Shown here piece after piece: positions 36,430 to 45,331 of a DNA stretch of 64,000 nt (positions are counted from its first letter, which is position 1; each line of letters begins with the position of its first letter). The position numbers were made by a program, and so were the translations under genes. The stretch is taken from the NCBI RefSeq assembly GCF_017921975.2, contig NZ_JAGEMO020000027.1, positions 37,955 to 101,954 of the forward strand, given 5' to 3'. The DNA is from Hymenobacter terricola. Its GTDB lineage: Bacteria; Bacteroidota; Bacteroidia; Cytophagales; Hymenobacteraceae. The notes below the pieces were generated by a model, which worked only from the letters and a program-made list of their open reading frames with translations, searched no databases and was not told where the DNA came from.

Positions 36430-37190
36430 TGAAAAATCTGCTTGTTCTTCTGTTATTGGGTTTCGTGGGCACTGGGCGGGCCCAGACCGTCCCGGCCAAA
36501 AGCGAGGCGAGCCCGGCGGGCGCGGTGGCTTTCTTCAGCTCGCCCGGGCTGGCGCTGCCCCGCCTGTACGACGCGGCCATCAAGCACTCGGCCGAAATAG
36601 CGCGCCTGGATGCGGCCAAAGGAGTAGCCAGCGAAGACGTGGTGCTGGCGCGGAAAAAGATGCTGAATATGTTTTCGCTGGCTTCGAGCTACAACTACGG
36701 TTCGCTGCCCTACTTCGCCACGGCCGATGCCAGCACGCGCCCCGCGTACATCGTCAACCCCTTTTCGCAGGGCCTGCGGGCGGTGTATTCGGTGGGCGTG
36801 AACGCGGTGGTGCCACTGGATGTGCTGAGCGGCCGCCGCAGCACGGTGCGCCGCCAGGAGCTGATACTCAACGAGGCCGAGGCGGAGCGCAGCGGTATGG
36901 AAAGCAAAATCCGGCAGTACGTCATCACCCAATACCAGGGCCTGGTGCTGGCCCGCGTCGAAATGCAGCATTATCAGGACGCGCTGCAGTCGGCGGGCAT
37001 CAATAAGAAAATAGCCGACAAGAAATTCAAGGAAGGCGAAATTCAGGTCGATGAGCAGATTACGGCCATTGATTTCTACAACCGGGCAGTGCTGGCGGAT
37101 GCAGAGGCGAAGAGCAAATATCAAACTGCGGTGCTTTTGATGGAAGACCTGATTGGCATGTCCATCAACACCTTAATGCAAGGACAATGA
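36429..37190 (+). CDS. Short TolC-family outer-membrane protein
   Basis: The ATG at 36429 overlaps the previous stop by one base. The 253-residue product has a signal peptide (1-19) and long heptad-rich helices typical of TolC proteins ('LARKKMLNM', 'SKIRQYVITQYQGLVLARVEMQ'), but it is about half the length of ordinary TolC (430-490). It may be an outer-membrane or periplasmic part of the polymer export route. Its stop overlaps the Wzz start (ATGA), showing translational coupling. Confidence 0.75.
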   Translation: MKNLLVLLLLGFVGTGRAQTVPAKSEASPAGAVAFFSSPGLALPRLYDAAIKHSAEIARLDAAKGVASEDVVLARKKMLNMFSLASSYNYGSLPYFATADASTRPAYIVNPFSQGLRAVYSVGVNAVVPLDVLSGRRSTVRRQELILNEAEAERSGMESKIRQYVITQYQGLVLARVEMQHYQDALQSAGINKKIADKKFKEGEIQVDEQITAIDFYNRAVLADAEAKSKYQTAVLLMEDLIGMSINTLMQGQ

Positions 37191-39427
37191 CAGCAAGAGA
37201 ATTCTTACGACTCATGCGGCGGCACTGGCTGCTGCTGGTGCTGGTGCCCGTGACCACGGCTGTTTCCATTTTTTTCTTCTCGCGGTTTCAGGAAAAGAAA
37301 TACAAGTCGGATACGGTCATTTACACCGGCATTGCGTCAGGCTACAAAATTGAGGGCGGCAACAACGACGGCGGCGGCGGCTGGAGCGCCACCAGCACCG
37401 GATTCGACAACCTGCTCTCGCTCATCAATTCGCGGGACACGCGGGACGAAGTGTGCCTGCGCCTGCTGGCCTGGCACCTCATGACCGACCCCACCGGCTA
37501 CATGCCCCAGCCCGGAGCGCCCGCCGCCGGGGCCACGGCGAGCCGGGCGCCGGGCGGCTTGCTGCACCGGCTGTTCGGCACCAAAAGCGCCCCCGACCAG
37601 CTGCTGCCGGCGCCCGTGCGTGCCCGCCTGCTGGGGGCCACCCTGGAAGAAACCACGGCCCGGGTACGGACGGCCTTTCAGGCGGGGCCGCGCAACCCGG
37701 TGTACCGGCTGGTCAATTCCAAGGTGGCGTTTTATTCGGAAGAGGCGCTGTGGGCCATCACGGCGGCGCGGGTAAAAGACAGCGACCTGGTGCAGATTGA
37801 GTACACCACCACGGACCCGATAATCTGCCAGAAAACCCTGGAAATTCTCATCGATGTGTCCATTCGCAAGCACAAGGAGCTGTTTACGGGGCAGAACGAG
37901 ACGGTGGTCAACTATTTCGACCAATCGGCGCAGAAGGCTTACAAGCGGCTGCAGGAAGCCGAGCAGCGGCTGCTGGCTTTCCACCAGAAGCACAACATCG
38001 TGGACTATGAAAAGCAGATTTCTGCTTCGACGGATGAGCGGCAGCTGGCCGCTGACAAGTACAACCTGTTGGAAATGCAGTACGCCGGCGCGTTCTCCAC
38101 ACTCAAATCGGTGGAGAATACCCTGGGCCACCGGGGGGGGTCCAACCTGAAAAGCCAGGAAATCATTCGGCTGCGCAGCCAGCTTTCGGGGCTCAACAAA
38201 CAGATTTCGGAGCTGGAGCTGGTGGGCAACGCCGTGCCGGGCGCCCCGGCCCGCCTGGCCCGCCTCAAGCAACAGGCCGACCAGCTCACCACCCGGATGA
38301 GCGACGCCGTGAACGGCGAATATGCCGACACCCACTCGGTGCGCGGCGTGAACGTGAAAGAGCTGCTGAGCGACTACAGCAAGAACACCCTGCAGGTGGA
38401 AGACCTGAAAAGTCAGCTGAACCTGATGCGCCAGCAAAAGCAGGCCTCGGCTGGCCAATACAACGCTCTGGTGCCGCTGGGGGCCGAAATCCGCAAGATT
38501 CGCCGCGAAGTGGAGGTGGCCGAGAAGGAGTACCTCTCCCAAATGGAAGGCCTGAAGCAAAGCAAGCTGTCGCAGCAAAATGGCGTGCTGGCCTCGCAGC
38601 TGCGGGTGGTTGACCCGCCGTACCTGCCCCTCACCAGCACCGGCTCCAAGCTGATGATGCTGCTGATTGGTGGCTTCCTTGGGGCTTTTCTGTTGACGGG
38701 GGCCGGCGTGGTGACGGTTGGTATGCTGGATAACTCGCTGCAAAACCCGGCCCACGCGGCGGCCGTCACCACCTTTCCGGTGGCCGGCATCATCCCCAAG
38801 CCCACCGGCCCCAAGCCCACGCCGAACGACCACGCCAAGCGCGCCGAGGACCACCTGGCCCGGCACCTGCTGCTCAAATTTCAGCGCAAAGTCAACATCG
38901 AAAAGCCCTACATCATCGGGGTGTTGAGCACCCAGTTCACCGAGGGCAAAACCGAAATATGCTGCAGCCTGGCCGCCAACCTGAACGACATGGGCATCAA
39001 GACGCTGAGTTTGTTTCCGAACGACCACGCGCTGCAAGTTATTCCGAACGACGACACCCAGTTTTACTCCCCTCTGCAGGGCCTGGCGAAAGGCGTAACC
39101 GTGGCCGACATCGCGGGCAAAGCCGTGCACAGCGACTCGGTTATCATCATCGAATTTCCGGCGCTGCTCGAAACCACCTACCCGGCCTCGCTGCTGCAGG
39201 GCCTCGACCTGATACTGGTGGCCGTGCGCGCCGAACGCACCTGGACCCAGGCCGATAAGGCCGTTTTCCAGAGCATCCGCACCGTCACCAAGGCCCCCAT
39301 CGAAATCATTCTCAATGGCGTGCTGCCGGAATACGTCATCGAATTCATTGGGGCGCGCACCCGCGGCACCAGCCCGGCCTACGCCCCGGCGCTGCCTCCC
39401 TATCCGCCGCAGGCCCTGCTCAACTAA
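37187..39427 (+). CDS. Wzz/GumC-like polysaccharide co-polymerase with degenerate ATPase domain
   Basis: A 746-residue inner-membrane protein: membrane helix 1 (about 16-36), a long periplasmic coiled-coil region (about 200-470), membrane helix 2 (about 490-512) and a cytoplasmic domain (560-740) in the position of a BY-kinase. That domain keeps 'TEGKT' but loses the standard Walker A glycine pattern, and the Walker A' Asp-x-Asp-x-Arg is absent. No tyrosine cluster ends the protein. It most likely controls chain length and export but may not be a kinase. Confidence 0.88.
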   Translation: MTAREFLRLMRRHWLLLVLVPVTTAVSIFFFSRFQEKKYKSDTVIYTGIASGYKIEGGNNDGGGGWSATSTGFDNLLSLINSRDTRDEVCLRLLAWHLMTDPTGYMPQPGAPAAGATASRAPGGLLHRLFGTKSAPDQLLPAPVRARLLGATLEETTARVRTAFQAGPRNPVYRLVNSKVAFYSEEALWAITAARVKDSDLVQIEYTTTDPIICQKTLEILIDVSIRKHKELFTGQNETVVNYFDQSAQKAYKRLQEAEQRLLAFHQKHNIVDYEKQISASTDERQLAADKYNLLEMQYAGAFSTLKSVENTLGHRGGSNLKSQEIIRLRSQLSGLNKQISELELVGNAVPGAPARLARLKQQADQLTTRMSDAVNGEYADTHSVRGVNVKELLSDYSKNTLQVEDLKSQLNLMRQQKQASAGQYNALVPLGAEIRKIRREVEVAEKEYLSQMEGLKQSKLSQQNGVLASQLRVVDPPYLPLTSTGSKLMMLLIGGFLGAFLLTGAGVVTVGMLDNSLQNPAHAAAVTTFPVAGIIPKPTGPKPTPNDHAKRAEDHLARHLLLKFQRKVNIEKPYIIGVLSTQFTEGKTEICCSLAANLNDMGIKTLSLFPNDHALQVIPNDDTQFYSPLQGLAKGVTVADIAGKAVHSDSVIIIEFPALLETTYPASLLQGLDLILVAVRAERTWTQADKAVFQSIRTVTKAPIEIILNGVLPEYVIEFIGARTRGTSPAYAPALPPYPPQALLN

Positions 39428-39478
39428 CGGCCCCGGCGGGCTGCCAAAACCGCTTTCCGTTCCCCAAAACCGTCCTCC

Positions 39479-40909
39479 GTGTACCCCCTCTCCCCGTCCG
39501 TCCTCCCCCGCCTGAAAGCGCTGTACGTGCCCGTGGGCATCGTGCTGGCCATCGTCATCGGGTGGCTCACGGCGCGGATGGGGCTGCTGGTGCCGGGCCT
39601 GCTGATAACGGTGGCCGTGGTGGTGCCTTTTCTTATCGCGCTGTTTTACAACCCCAGGCGGGGAATTATCGCGCTCATTGGCTACTGTTTCCTGTTCTTC
39701 ATCATTGCCCGTGAAGTGGGCGGCACCGTTCCCTACGGCATGGCCGTGGATGGCCTGCTGGTGGTGACCTGGGTGGCGGTGGCGTTCAACCACACCCAAT
39801 TTCAGTGGTCCAACATCAACAACGACCTGTGCAAGCTGAGCTTGTTCTGGTTCGTGCTGAATATCCTGGAATTGGGCAACCCCGCCGGGGTAAGCGTGGC
39901 GGGCTGGTTCCTGGAATTTAGAAGCGCCTCGCTCTACTGGTTTTTGTGCGTGCCGTTGAGCATGCTCATTTTCAACACGCGGAAGGATTTGGACCTGTTT
40001 CTGATTCTGATTATTTCGCTGTCCGTGCTGGGCGCGCTCAATGGGTTGAAGCAGCTTTACATCGGCCTGTCGCCGGGCGAGCAGATTTACCTCAATGAAA
40101 ACGCCAAAACTCACCTGCTTTGGGGCAAGCTGCGGGTTTTTTCCTTCTACAGCGACGCGGGCCAGTTCGGCGCCTCGCAAGCCCACATCGCTTTGGTGGC
40201 CCTCATCCTGGCCTTCGGGCCGTTCGCAAAGTGGAAAAGGGCGCTGCTGGCGGCGGCCGCGCTGGTTCTGGTGGTGGGCATGCTCATTTCGGGCACGCGC
40301 GGGGCCATGTTTGCCTTGGGCAGCGGCATCGGGGTGGCGCTGCTTATCAGCAAGAACATCAAGGCCTTTGTGCTGGGGTCGGCCATTGCGCTTGGGTGCT
40401 TTTACGTGGTCAAATACACCAAAATTGGCGACAGCAACTACAACATCTACCGCATGCGCACGGCGCTGGACCCGAACGACGCCTCGTTCAACGTCCGGCT
40501 CAAAAATCAGCTCCGCCTGCGCACCTACCTCGCCGGCCATCCGCTGGGCGGCGGCGTGGGCGTCATTGGCAATTCGGGCATTAAGTACAACTCCGACAAG
40601 ATGTTGTCTACCATTCCGCCCGATAGCTACTGGGTGAAGGTGTGGGCCATGTACGGCATCGTCGGGTTCGTTATCTGGCTGAGCATCCAGCTCTACATTC
40701 TGGGCAAATGCTGCGGCATAGCCTGGAGCACGCGGGACCAGCGCCTCAAAACCAAGCTCATTGCGCTCACGGCCGGGGTGGCTGGCAGCCTGCTGTGCAG
40801 CTACGGCAACGAGGTCATCAATTTCATGCCCTCGGCCCTCGTCGTGTACATCTCCTGGGCCTTTGTGTTTCTGAGTCCCCGGTTCGATGCCGCTCTCTCC
40901 AAATCCTAA
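39479..40909 (+). CDS. O-antigen ligase/polymerase-family membrane protein (Wzy-like)
   Basis: A 476-residue protein from a GTG start (39479), with about ten hydrophobic segments and a large periplasmic loop (about 300-400). Within it 'RTYLAGHPLGGGVGVIGNSG' has the Arg and His-Pro-Leu-Gly style of Wzy_C proteins. It would polymerise repeat units, or ligate the polymer to an acceptor, at the periplasmic face. It sits between the co-polymerase and the glycosyltransferases, as expected in a Wzx/Wzy cluster. Confidence 0.88.
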   Translation: MYPLSPSVLPRLKALYVPVGIVLAIVIGWLTARMGLLVPGLLITVAVVVPFLIALFYNPRRGIIALIGYCFLFFIIAREVGGTVPYGMAVDGLLVVTWVAVAFNHTQFQWSNINNDLCKLSLFWFVLNILELGNPAGVSVAGWFLEFRSASLYWFLCVPLSMLIFNTRKDLDLFLILIISLSVLGALNGLKQLYIGLSPGEQIYLNENAKTHLLWGKLRVFSFYSDAGQFGASQAHIALVALILAFGPFAKWKRALLAAAALVLVVGMLISGTRGAMFALGSGIGVALLISKNIKAFVLGSAIALGCFYVVKYTKIGDSNYNIYRMRTALDPNDASFNVRLKNQLRLRTYLAGHPLGGGVGVIGNSGIKYNSDKMLSTIPPDSYWVKVWAMYGIVGFVIWLSIQLYILGKCCGIAWSTRDQRLKTKLIALTAGVAGSLLCSYGNEVINFMPSALVVYISWAFVFLSPRFDAALSKS

Positions 40910-40921
40910 CTTCTTCAGCCC

Positions 40922-41812
40922 GTGGTCACTCCCCTGGTTTCCGTCATTTCCATCAACTACAACCAGGCCCAGGTCACCTGCGCAATGGTCGCGTCGTTAT
41001 TGCGAGTGACCTACCCGAACATCGAAATAATTGTGGTGGACAATGCCTCGCCCAACGACGAATCGCAGCTAATTACGCGGCAATTTCCGCAGGTTAAATT
41101 CATTCAATCGGGCCAGAATTTAGGATTTGCCGGGGGCAATAACCTTGGCCTGGCGGTTGCCAAAGGCGAGTATATACTGTTTCTGAACAATGACACCGAA
41201 GTTGACCCCGGCTTTATCGAGCCGTTGGTGCAGCTGTTTGAGCGCAACCCCACGGCGGGCATTGCCTCGCCCAAAATCCTCTACTACGGCACCGACAACC
41301 TGATTCAATATGCTGGCTCACAAGGCATTAACACCTGGACCGGCCGCAGCATCACCATCGGCCAGCTGGAGCCCGACCGGGGCCAGCACAACCGCTCCCG
41401 CCCCACCCAGCTCGCCGATGGCGCCGCCATGATGGTGCCCCGCCGGGTAATCGAAGCCGTCGGCCCCATGCCGGAAGTGTATTTCCTCTATTACGAAGAG
41501 CTGGATTGGTGCGAATCCATCAAGCGGGCGGGCTATTCGTGCCACTACGTAGCCGAATCGGCCATTTACCACAAAGAATCCACTTCCGTCGGCAAGGCTT
41601 CGGTGCTAAAAACCTACTACATGAACCGCAACCGGCTGCTGTTCATCCGCCGGAATTTTAACGGCTGGGCCCGCTGGACCAGCACATTCGTTTTCCTGGC
41701 GGCCGCGCTGCCCAAAAAGGCCTTTGCCCACTCCCTACACCGCGAATGGACCCACCTGAAAGCCCTGGGCCGGGGCCTGAGCTGGCACCTGCAGCACCCC
41801 GGCGGCCTGTAG
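40922..41812 (+). CDS. Glycosyltransferase family 2, rhamnosyltransferase-like
   Basis: A 296-residue GT-A enzyme from a GTG start at 40922 (no earlier ATG). It has 'ISINYNQ', 'VDNASPND', 'NNLGLA' and the metal-binding 'NNDTEVDP'. The C-terminal third contains the membrane-adjacent helix typical of WbbL-like rhamnosyltransferases ('FYLYYEELDWCES'-type section). It is cytoplasmic and adds one sugar to the lipid-linked repeat unit. The gap to the polymerase gene is 12 bases. Confidence 0.92.
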   Translation: MVTPLVSVISINYNQAQVTCAMVASLLRVTYPNIEIIVVDNASPNDESQLITRQFPQVKFIQSGQNLGFAGGNNLGLAVAKGEYILFLNNDTEVDPGFIEPLVQLFERNPTAGIASPKILYYGTDNLIQYAGSQGINTWTGRSITIGQLEPDRGQHNRSRPTQLADGAAMMVPRRVIEAVGPMPEVYFLYYEELDWCESIKRAGYSCHYVAESAIYHKESTSVGKASVLKTYYMNRNRLLFIRRNFNGWARWTSTFVFLAAALPKKAFAHSLHREWTHLKALGRGLSWHLQHPGGL

Positions 41813-41853
41813 CGCCGGCCCGTATCTCCCCTCCCAAACTGAAGCAACTTCCG

Positions 41854-43068
41854 ATGCTGACTCTTGAATCCGTTCTGAATTATTTCCTGTACCTGATGGG
41901 AGCATTTTTATTGCTCAATTGTCTCTATTTGCTGTTTTTCACCGTTGCGGGGCTCCGTCGGCCGCAGCCGCGGCGGGCGCCCGGCCCTACCGGCCCGCCC
42001 GCCCGCCTGCGCAGCATCGGCGTGCTCATTCCCGCCTACCGCGCCGATGACGTAATACTGGAAACCACCAAAGTGGCCCTGCGGCACCAATACGAAGGGG
42101 TATTTCAGGTAGTGGTGATTGCCGACGGGCTGCGGCCCGGCACGGTGCAGCTTTTGCAATGGCAAGGCGCCCAAGTGGTTGAAGTGGCTTTTGAAAGAAG
42201 CACCAAGGGCAAGTCCCTCCTGCAGGCCCTCAGCGTGCTGCCGCCGCACGCCTACGACATCGCCCTGGTACTCGACGCCGACAACATTATGGGGAAAGAT
42301 TGCCTGAACCACATAAATAGCGCGTTTTCGGCAGGCTACCGGGTGGTCCAAACCCATCGAACGGCCCTCAATAACGACACCGCTTTCGCCCTTCTGGATT
42401 CCTGCAACGAAGAAATCAACAACCACATCTACCGCAAAGGCCCCTTCTCAATTGGTCTGTCCTCCGCCCTGATTGGCTCCGGAATGGCCTTCGATTACGC
42501 TTACCTGAAACAGCTGCTGGCCGGCATCGGCGAAACAGTGGGCGAGGATAAAGAAATGGACTTTCGCATCGCCCGTGACCAGGTCAAAGTTTGCTATTTA
42601 GACAATACGTACGTCTATGACGAAAAAATTGAAGATGCGCAGGTATTTACCCGGCAGCGCACCCGTTGGCTGGCTTCCCAATTAGAATTTCTGAAGAAAT
42701 ACGCTGGCGAGGGAATTACTCAGCTGGTCAAATTTCGAAATGTTGAGTTTTTCAACAAGTCAGTTCAGACTTTTTTGGTACCCAGGACATTACTGATTGG
42801 CATTCTTGGAATCTTTTTTCTTCAGGCGCTTATAATTCCCATCGGGCCCACCCCAGGCTTTTGGGCGGGACTGCTGCTGCTGCTGGCTGCAACGCTGTTG
42901 CTGGCCCTGCCCGGCCGTTTGTATAACTGGCAGTTGTTCAGTGCAATCGTGCGGCTACCCTACGCTATTTTTTGCATGTGTCTGGCCTTATTCCGAATAA
43001 ACCGCACAAAGACTTCTTTCCTGGCAACGCCACACAAAGCCCGGGTTCATAGCACCAATTTTAAATAG
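41854..43068 (+). CDS. Membrane-embedded family 2 glycosyltransferase
   Basis: The ATG at 41854 gives a 404-residue protein; a frame open further upstream overlaps the previous gene. One membrane helix (about 6-32) leads to a GT-A domain with 'VLIPAYR', a 'LDADN' metal-binding motif and a QRTRW-type motif (about residue 270), followed by three C-terminal helices. This is the layout of processive-type or cellulose-synthase-like family 2 enzymes. The enzyme likely builds a beta-linked chain or adds a sugar at the membrane. Confidence 0.9.
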   Translation: MLTLESVLNYFLYLMGAFLLLNCLYLLFFTVAGLRRPQPRRAPGPTGPPARLRSIGVLIPAYRADDVILETTKVALRHQYEGVFQVVVIADGLRPGTVQLLQWQGAQVVEVAFERSTKGKSLLQALSVLPPHAYDIALVLDADNIMGKDCLNHINSAFSAGYRVVQTHRTALNNDTAFALLDSCNEEINNHIYRKGPFSIGLSSALIGSGMAFDYAYLKQLLAGIGETVGEDKEMDFRIARDQVKVCYLDNTYVYDEKIEDAQVFTRQRTRWLASQLEFLKKYAGEGITQLVKFRNVEFFNKSVQTFLVPRTLLIGILGIFFLQALIIPIGPTPGFWAGLLLLLAATLLLALPGRLYNWQLFSAIVRLPYAIFCMCLALFRINRTKTSFLATPHKARVHSTNFK

Positions 43069-43077
43069 AAATAAGCT

Positions 43078-43197
43078 ATGCCATTCGAAATATTTGCCCT
43101 GCCCGCGATTGTATGCTTAATCCTCGGGGTTATCAGCGGAATGAAAGCGCACAAAAAGCTGAAGCAGCCGAATAACGTGCTCAAAAACCGGCAATAG
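43078..43197 (+). CDS. Small membrane protein (39 residues)
   Basis: A short gene starting with an ATG nine bases after the previous stop. It has one hydrophobic helix (residues 4-21) and a Lys/Arg-rich tail (about 23-38), a membrane-anchor pattern with positive inside. It is set in an operon with tight spacing and a plausible start, but there is no known family. It could be a small accessory of the membrane glycosyltransferases. Confidence 0.4.
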   Translation: MPFEIFALPAIVCLILGVISGMKAHKKLKQPNNVLKNRQ

Positions 43198-43235
43198 GTA
43201 AAAACACGAGCAATTGCCAATACCTCCTTTACTGT

Positions 43236-44417
43236 ATGATGACGACTCTCTACATTCTGTTCTGCATTGCGTTTGGCGTAGTAGTTTACACCTACCTTGG
43301 TTATGGATTGGTGGTCTGGGCATTAGCCCGGCTGATTAATTTCCGCAAAAAAAGCAGCGCATTCCAACCCTTCGCGCCAGCCGTAACCCTGATAGTGCCG
43401 GCTTATAATGAGGCCGCAATTATAGAAGCTAAAATAACAAATTGCCTGGCGTTGGATTACCCCGCCGACAAATTCAAAATGCTGTTTATTACGGACGGCT
43501 CCAAGGATAATTCCGGGCAGATTCTGGCGCGCTACCCGTCAATCCAGCATTTGCATTCACCCATCAGGGGTGGCAAATCCATGGCTGAAAACCGGGCAAT
43601 GGAGTTTGTTACAACGCCTTATGTGGTATTTACTGACTGCAACACCCACCTTAATCCGCAGGCCATCCGCGAGTTGGTAAAGCATTACCAGAACCCGCAA
43701 GTAGGTGCAGTATCGGGAGAGAAAAAAGTGCGCGCGGACACGACCAAACCAGGTGCCGGCGAAGGCCTGTATTGGAAATACGAATCCTTCCTCAAAAGGT
43801 GCGACTCCGCCGTACACAGCCTAATGGGCGCCGCTGGCGAATTGGTGTCGTTCCGTTCGGATTTATTTCGGCCGTTGGAGCCGGATACTATTCTCGACGA
43901 TTTCGTGCAGTCGTTGCGCATTGTGGAGCAGGGCTACACGGTCGTCTACGAGCCCGAGGCCTTTGCCACCGAAGAGCCCTCGGCGTCGCTGGCCGAAGAA
44001 ATGGAGCGCAAGGTGCGGATTTGCGCGGGCGGCTGGCAAGCCATGAGCCGCCTCAAAGGCTTGCTAAACCCCTTTAACCAGCCATTGGCCACGTTTCTGT
44101 ACATCTCGCACCGGGTATTGCGCTGGAGTGTTGCGCCCGTGGCGCTGGCCCTGCTCCTGCCGCTTAGCGCGGGGCTGGCTTGGCTGGAGGGCGGCTTTTA
44201 CTGGCTGTTTTTTGCGTTGCAGGCAGCATTTTATTTGGCCGCGTGGCAGGGCTGGCGCACCGAAAGCACGGCCAGCAAAGCCCTGGTGGTGCCCCTCTAC
44301 TTCTGCATGATGAACGTGGCGGTATTTGCTGGTTTCTGGCGTTTTATCAAAAAGGCTCAACCAGCCGCATGGGAAAAAGCAACCCGAACGCACCGCGAAG
44401 CGCTGGCTTTGGATTAA
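43236..44417 (+). CDS. Family 2 glycosyltransferase with membrane helices
   Basis: A 393-residue protein. A helix at about 4-29 precedes the GT-A domain with 'LIVPAYNEA', 'FITDGSKDN', 'FTDCNTHL' (metal site) and a 'RKVRICAGGWQ' section at the Q-x-x-W position; two to three helices follow. The fold is that of chitooligosaccharide-synthase-like enzymes. Base composition is lower in GC than the first genes of the cluster. Start: ATG at 43236 (a second ATG follows directly). Confidence 0.9.
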   Translation: MMTTLYILFCIAFGVVVYTYLGYGLVVWALARLINFRKKSSAFQPFAPAVTLIVPAYNEAAIIEAKITNCLALDYPADKFKMLFITDGSKDNSGQILARYPSIQHLHSPIRGGKSMAENRAMEFVTTPYVVFTDCNTHLNPQAIRELVKHYQNPQVGAVSGEKKVRADTTKPGAGEGLYWKYESFLKRCDSAVHSLMGAAGELVSFRSDLFRPLEPDTILDDFVQSLRIVEQGYTVVYEPEAFATEEPSASLAEEMERKVRICAGGWQAMSRLKGLLNPFNQPLATFLYISHRVLRWSVAPVALALLLPLSAGLAWLEGGFYWLFFALQAAFYLAAWQGWRTESTASKALVVPLYFCMMNVAVFAGFWRFIKKAQPAAWEKATRTHREALALD

Positions 44418-44453
44418 GATTTAGTCTGATTATTTATTCAACACTATCCTGTG

Positions 44454-45329
44454 ATGAAAATAGCTCATCTTATAATGGTTCATAAGAACCCAGACCAGGT
44501 GGAACGCATGATTAGAGCGTTGTCGCACGAGGATTTTGATTTTTATCTGCATATTGATGCAAAGGCAGAAATGAGTGATTTTGTACATCTGGCAGCACTA
44601 CCTCGGGTATATTTTATTAAAAAAAGGTTTTGGGTTCGGTGGGCATCCTACCGGTTTACCGAGGCAATTATGCAGGGCGTTCGGGAAATTTTAACGACTC
44701 CAAGAGAGTATGACTTCATCAATCTGCTCAGCGGCCAAGATTACCCCATTAAACCGGTTGGGGACATCTATAATTTTTTTGCCCGGCACGTCGGTTTTTC
44801 TTTTCTGTCTTTTGAGCGCGAAGGGTCAAACTGGTGGAGCCATGCCATCCAACGGGTCGAAAAATATCATACTACTTATTTCGATTTCAAGGGCCAATAC
44901 AAGCTACAGGCCATCATCAACGGCCTCTTGCCCAAGCGCAAATTCCCCCTGCCCTACACGTTATATGGCGGGCCCAATGGGTCGTGGTGGACCATGGGAA
45001 CCGACTGCGCGACCTATTTAATTGACTTTATCGACAAGCACACCAAACTGCATCGATTCAGCCAGTTCACCTGGGGCTCCGATGAATTCCTGATTGCCAC
45101 AATTCTCATGAATTCTCCCCTGAAAGACCGCATCGTAAATAACAATTACCGGTACATCGATTGGTCGGAAGGCGGCGCAAATCCCAAAACCCTAACGATT
45201 ACCGATGCTCCCAAACTTAGGCAAACGCAGAAGCTATTTGCACGAAAGTTCGATACAGATTATGACGATGAAATCCTGAATGTGATTGACGACTCACTTC
45301 TCTCTTCCCGAACCAGGGTTTCCGCTTGA
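44454..45329 (+). CDS. GT14-like beta-1,6-N-acetylglucosaminyltransferase family protein
   Basis: The ATG at 44454 is chosen over the overlapping GTG at 44451. The 291-residue protein matches the core-2/I-branching family: 'LHIDAK', 'LLSGQDYPI', 'GSWWTMG' and 'FTWGSDEFLIA'. The family transfers beta-linked N-acetylglucosamine or xylose; the sugar here is unknown. It lies in an AT-richer part of the cluster and is followed two bases later by the next gene's start. Confidence 0.9.
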   Translation: MKIAHLIMVHKNPDQVERMIRALSHEDFDFYLHIDAKAEMSDFVHLAALPRVYFIKKRFWVRWASYRFTEAIMQGVREILTTPREYDFINLLSGQDYPIKPVGDIYNFFARHVGFSFLSFEREGSNWWSHAIQRVEKYHTTYFDFKGQYKLQAIINGLLPKRKFPLPYTLYGGPNGSWWTMGTDCATYLIDFIDKHTKLHRFSQFTWGSDEFLIATILMNSPLKDRIVNNNYRYIDWSEGGANPKTLTITDAPKLRQTQKLFARKFDTDYDDEILNVIDDSLLSSRTRVSA

Positions 45330-45331
45330 AC

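Noticed and set aside
38880..39400. Active tyrosine autokinase domain in the Wzz-like protein
   Set aside because: Key nucleotide-binding residues and the C-terminal tyrosine cluster are missing.
37337..40540. Very long minus-strand open frame across the Wzz and polymerase genes
   Set aside because: It spans two strongly supported opposite-strand genes and has no recognisable domain.
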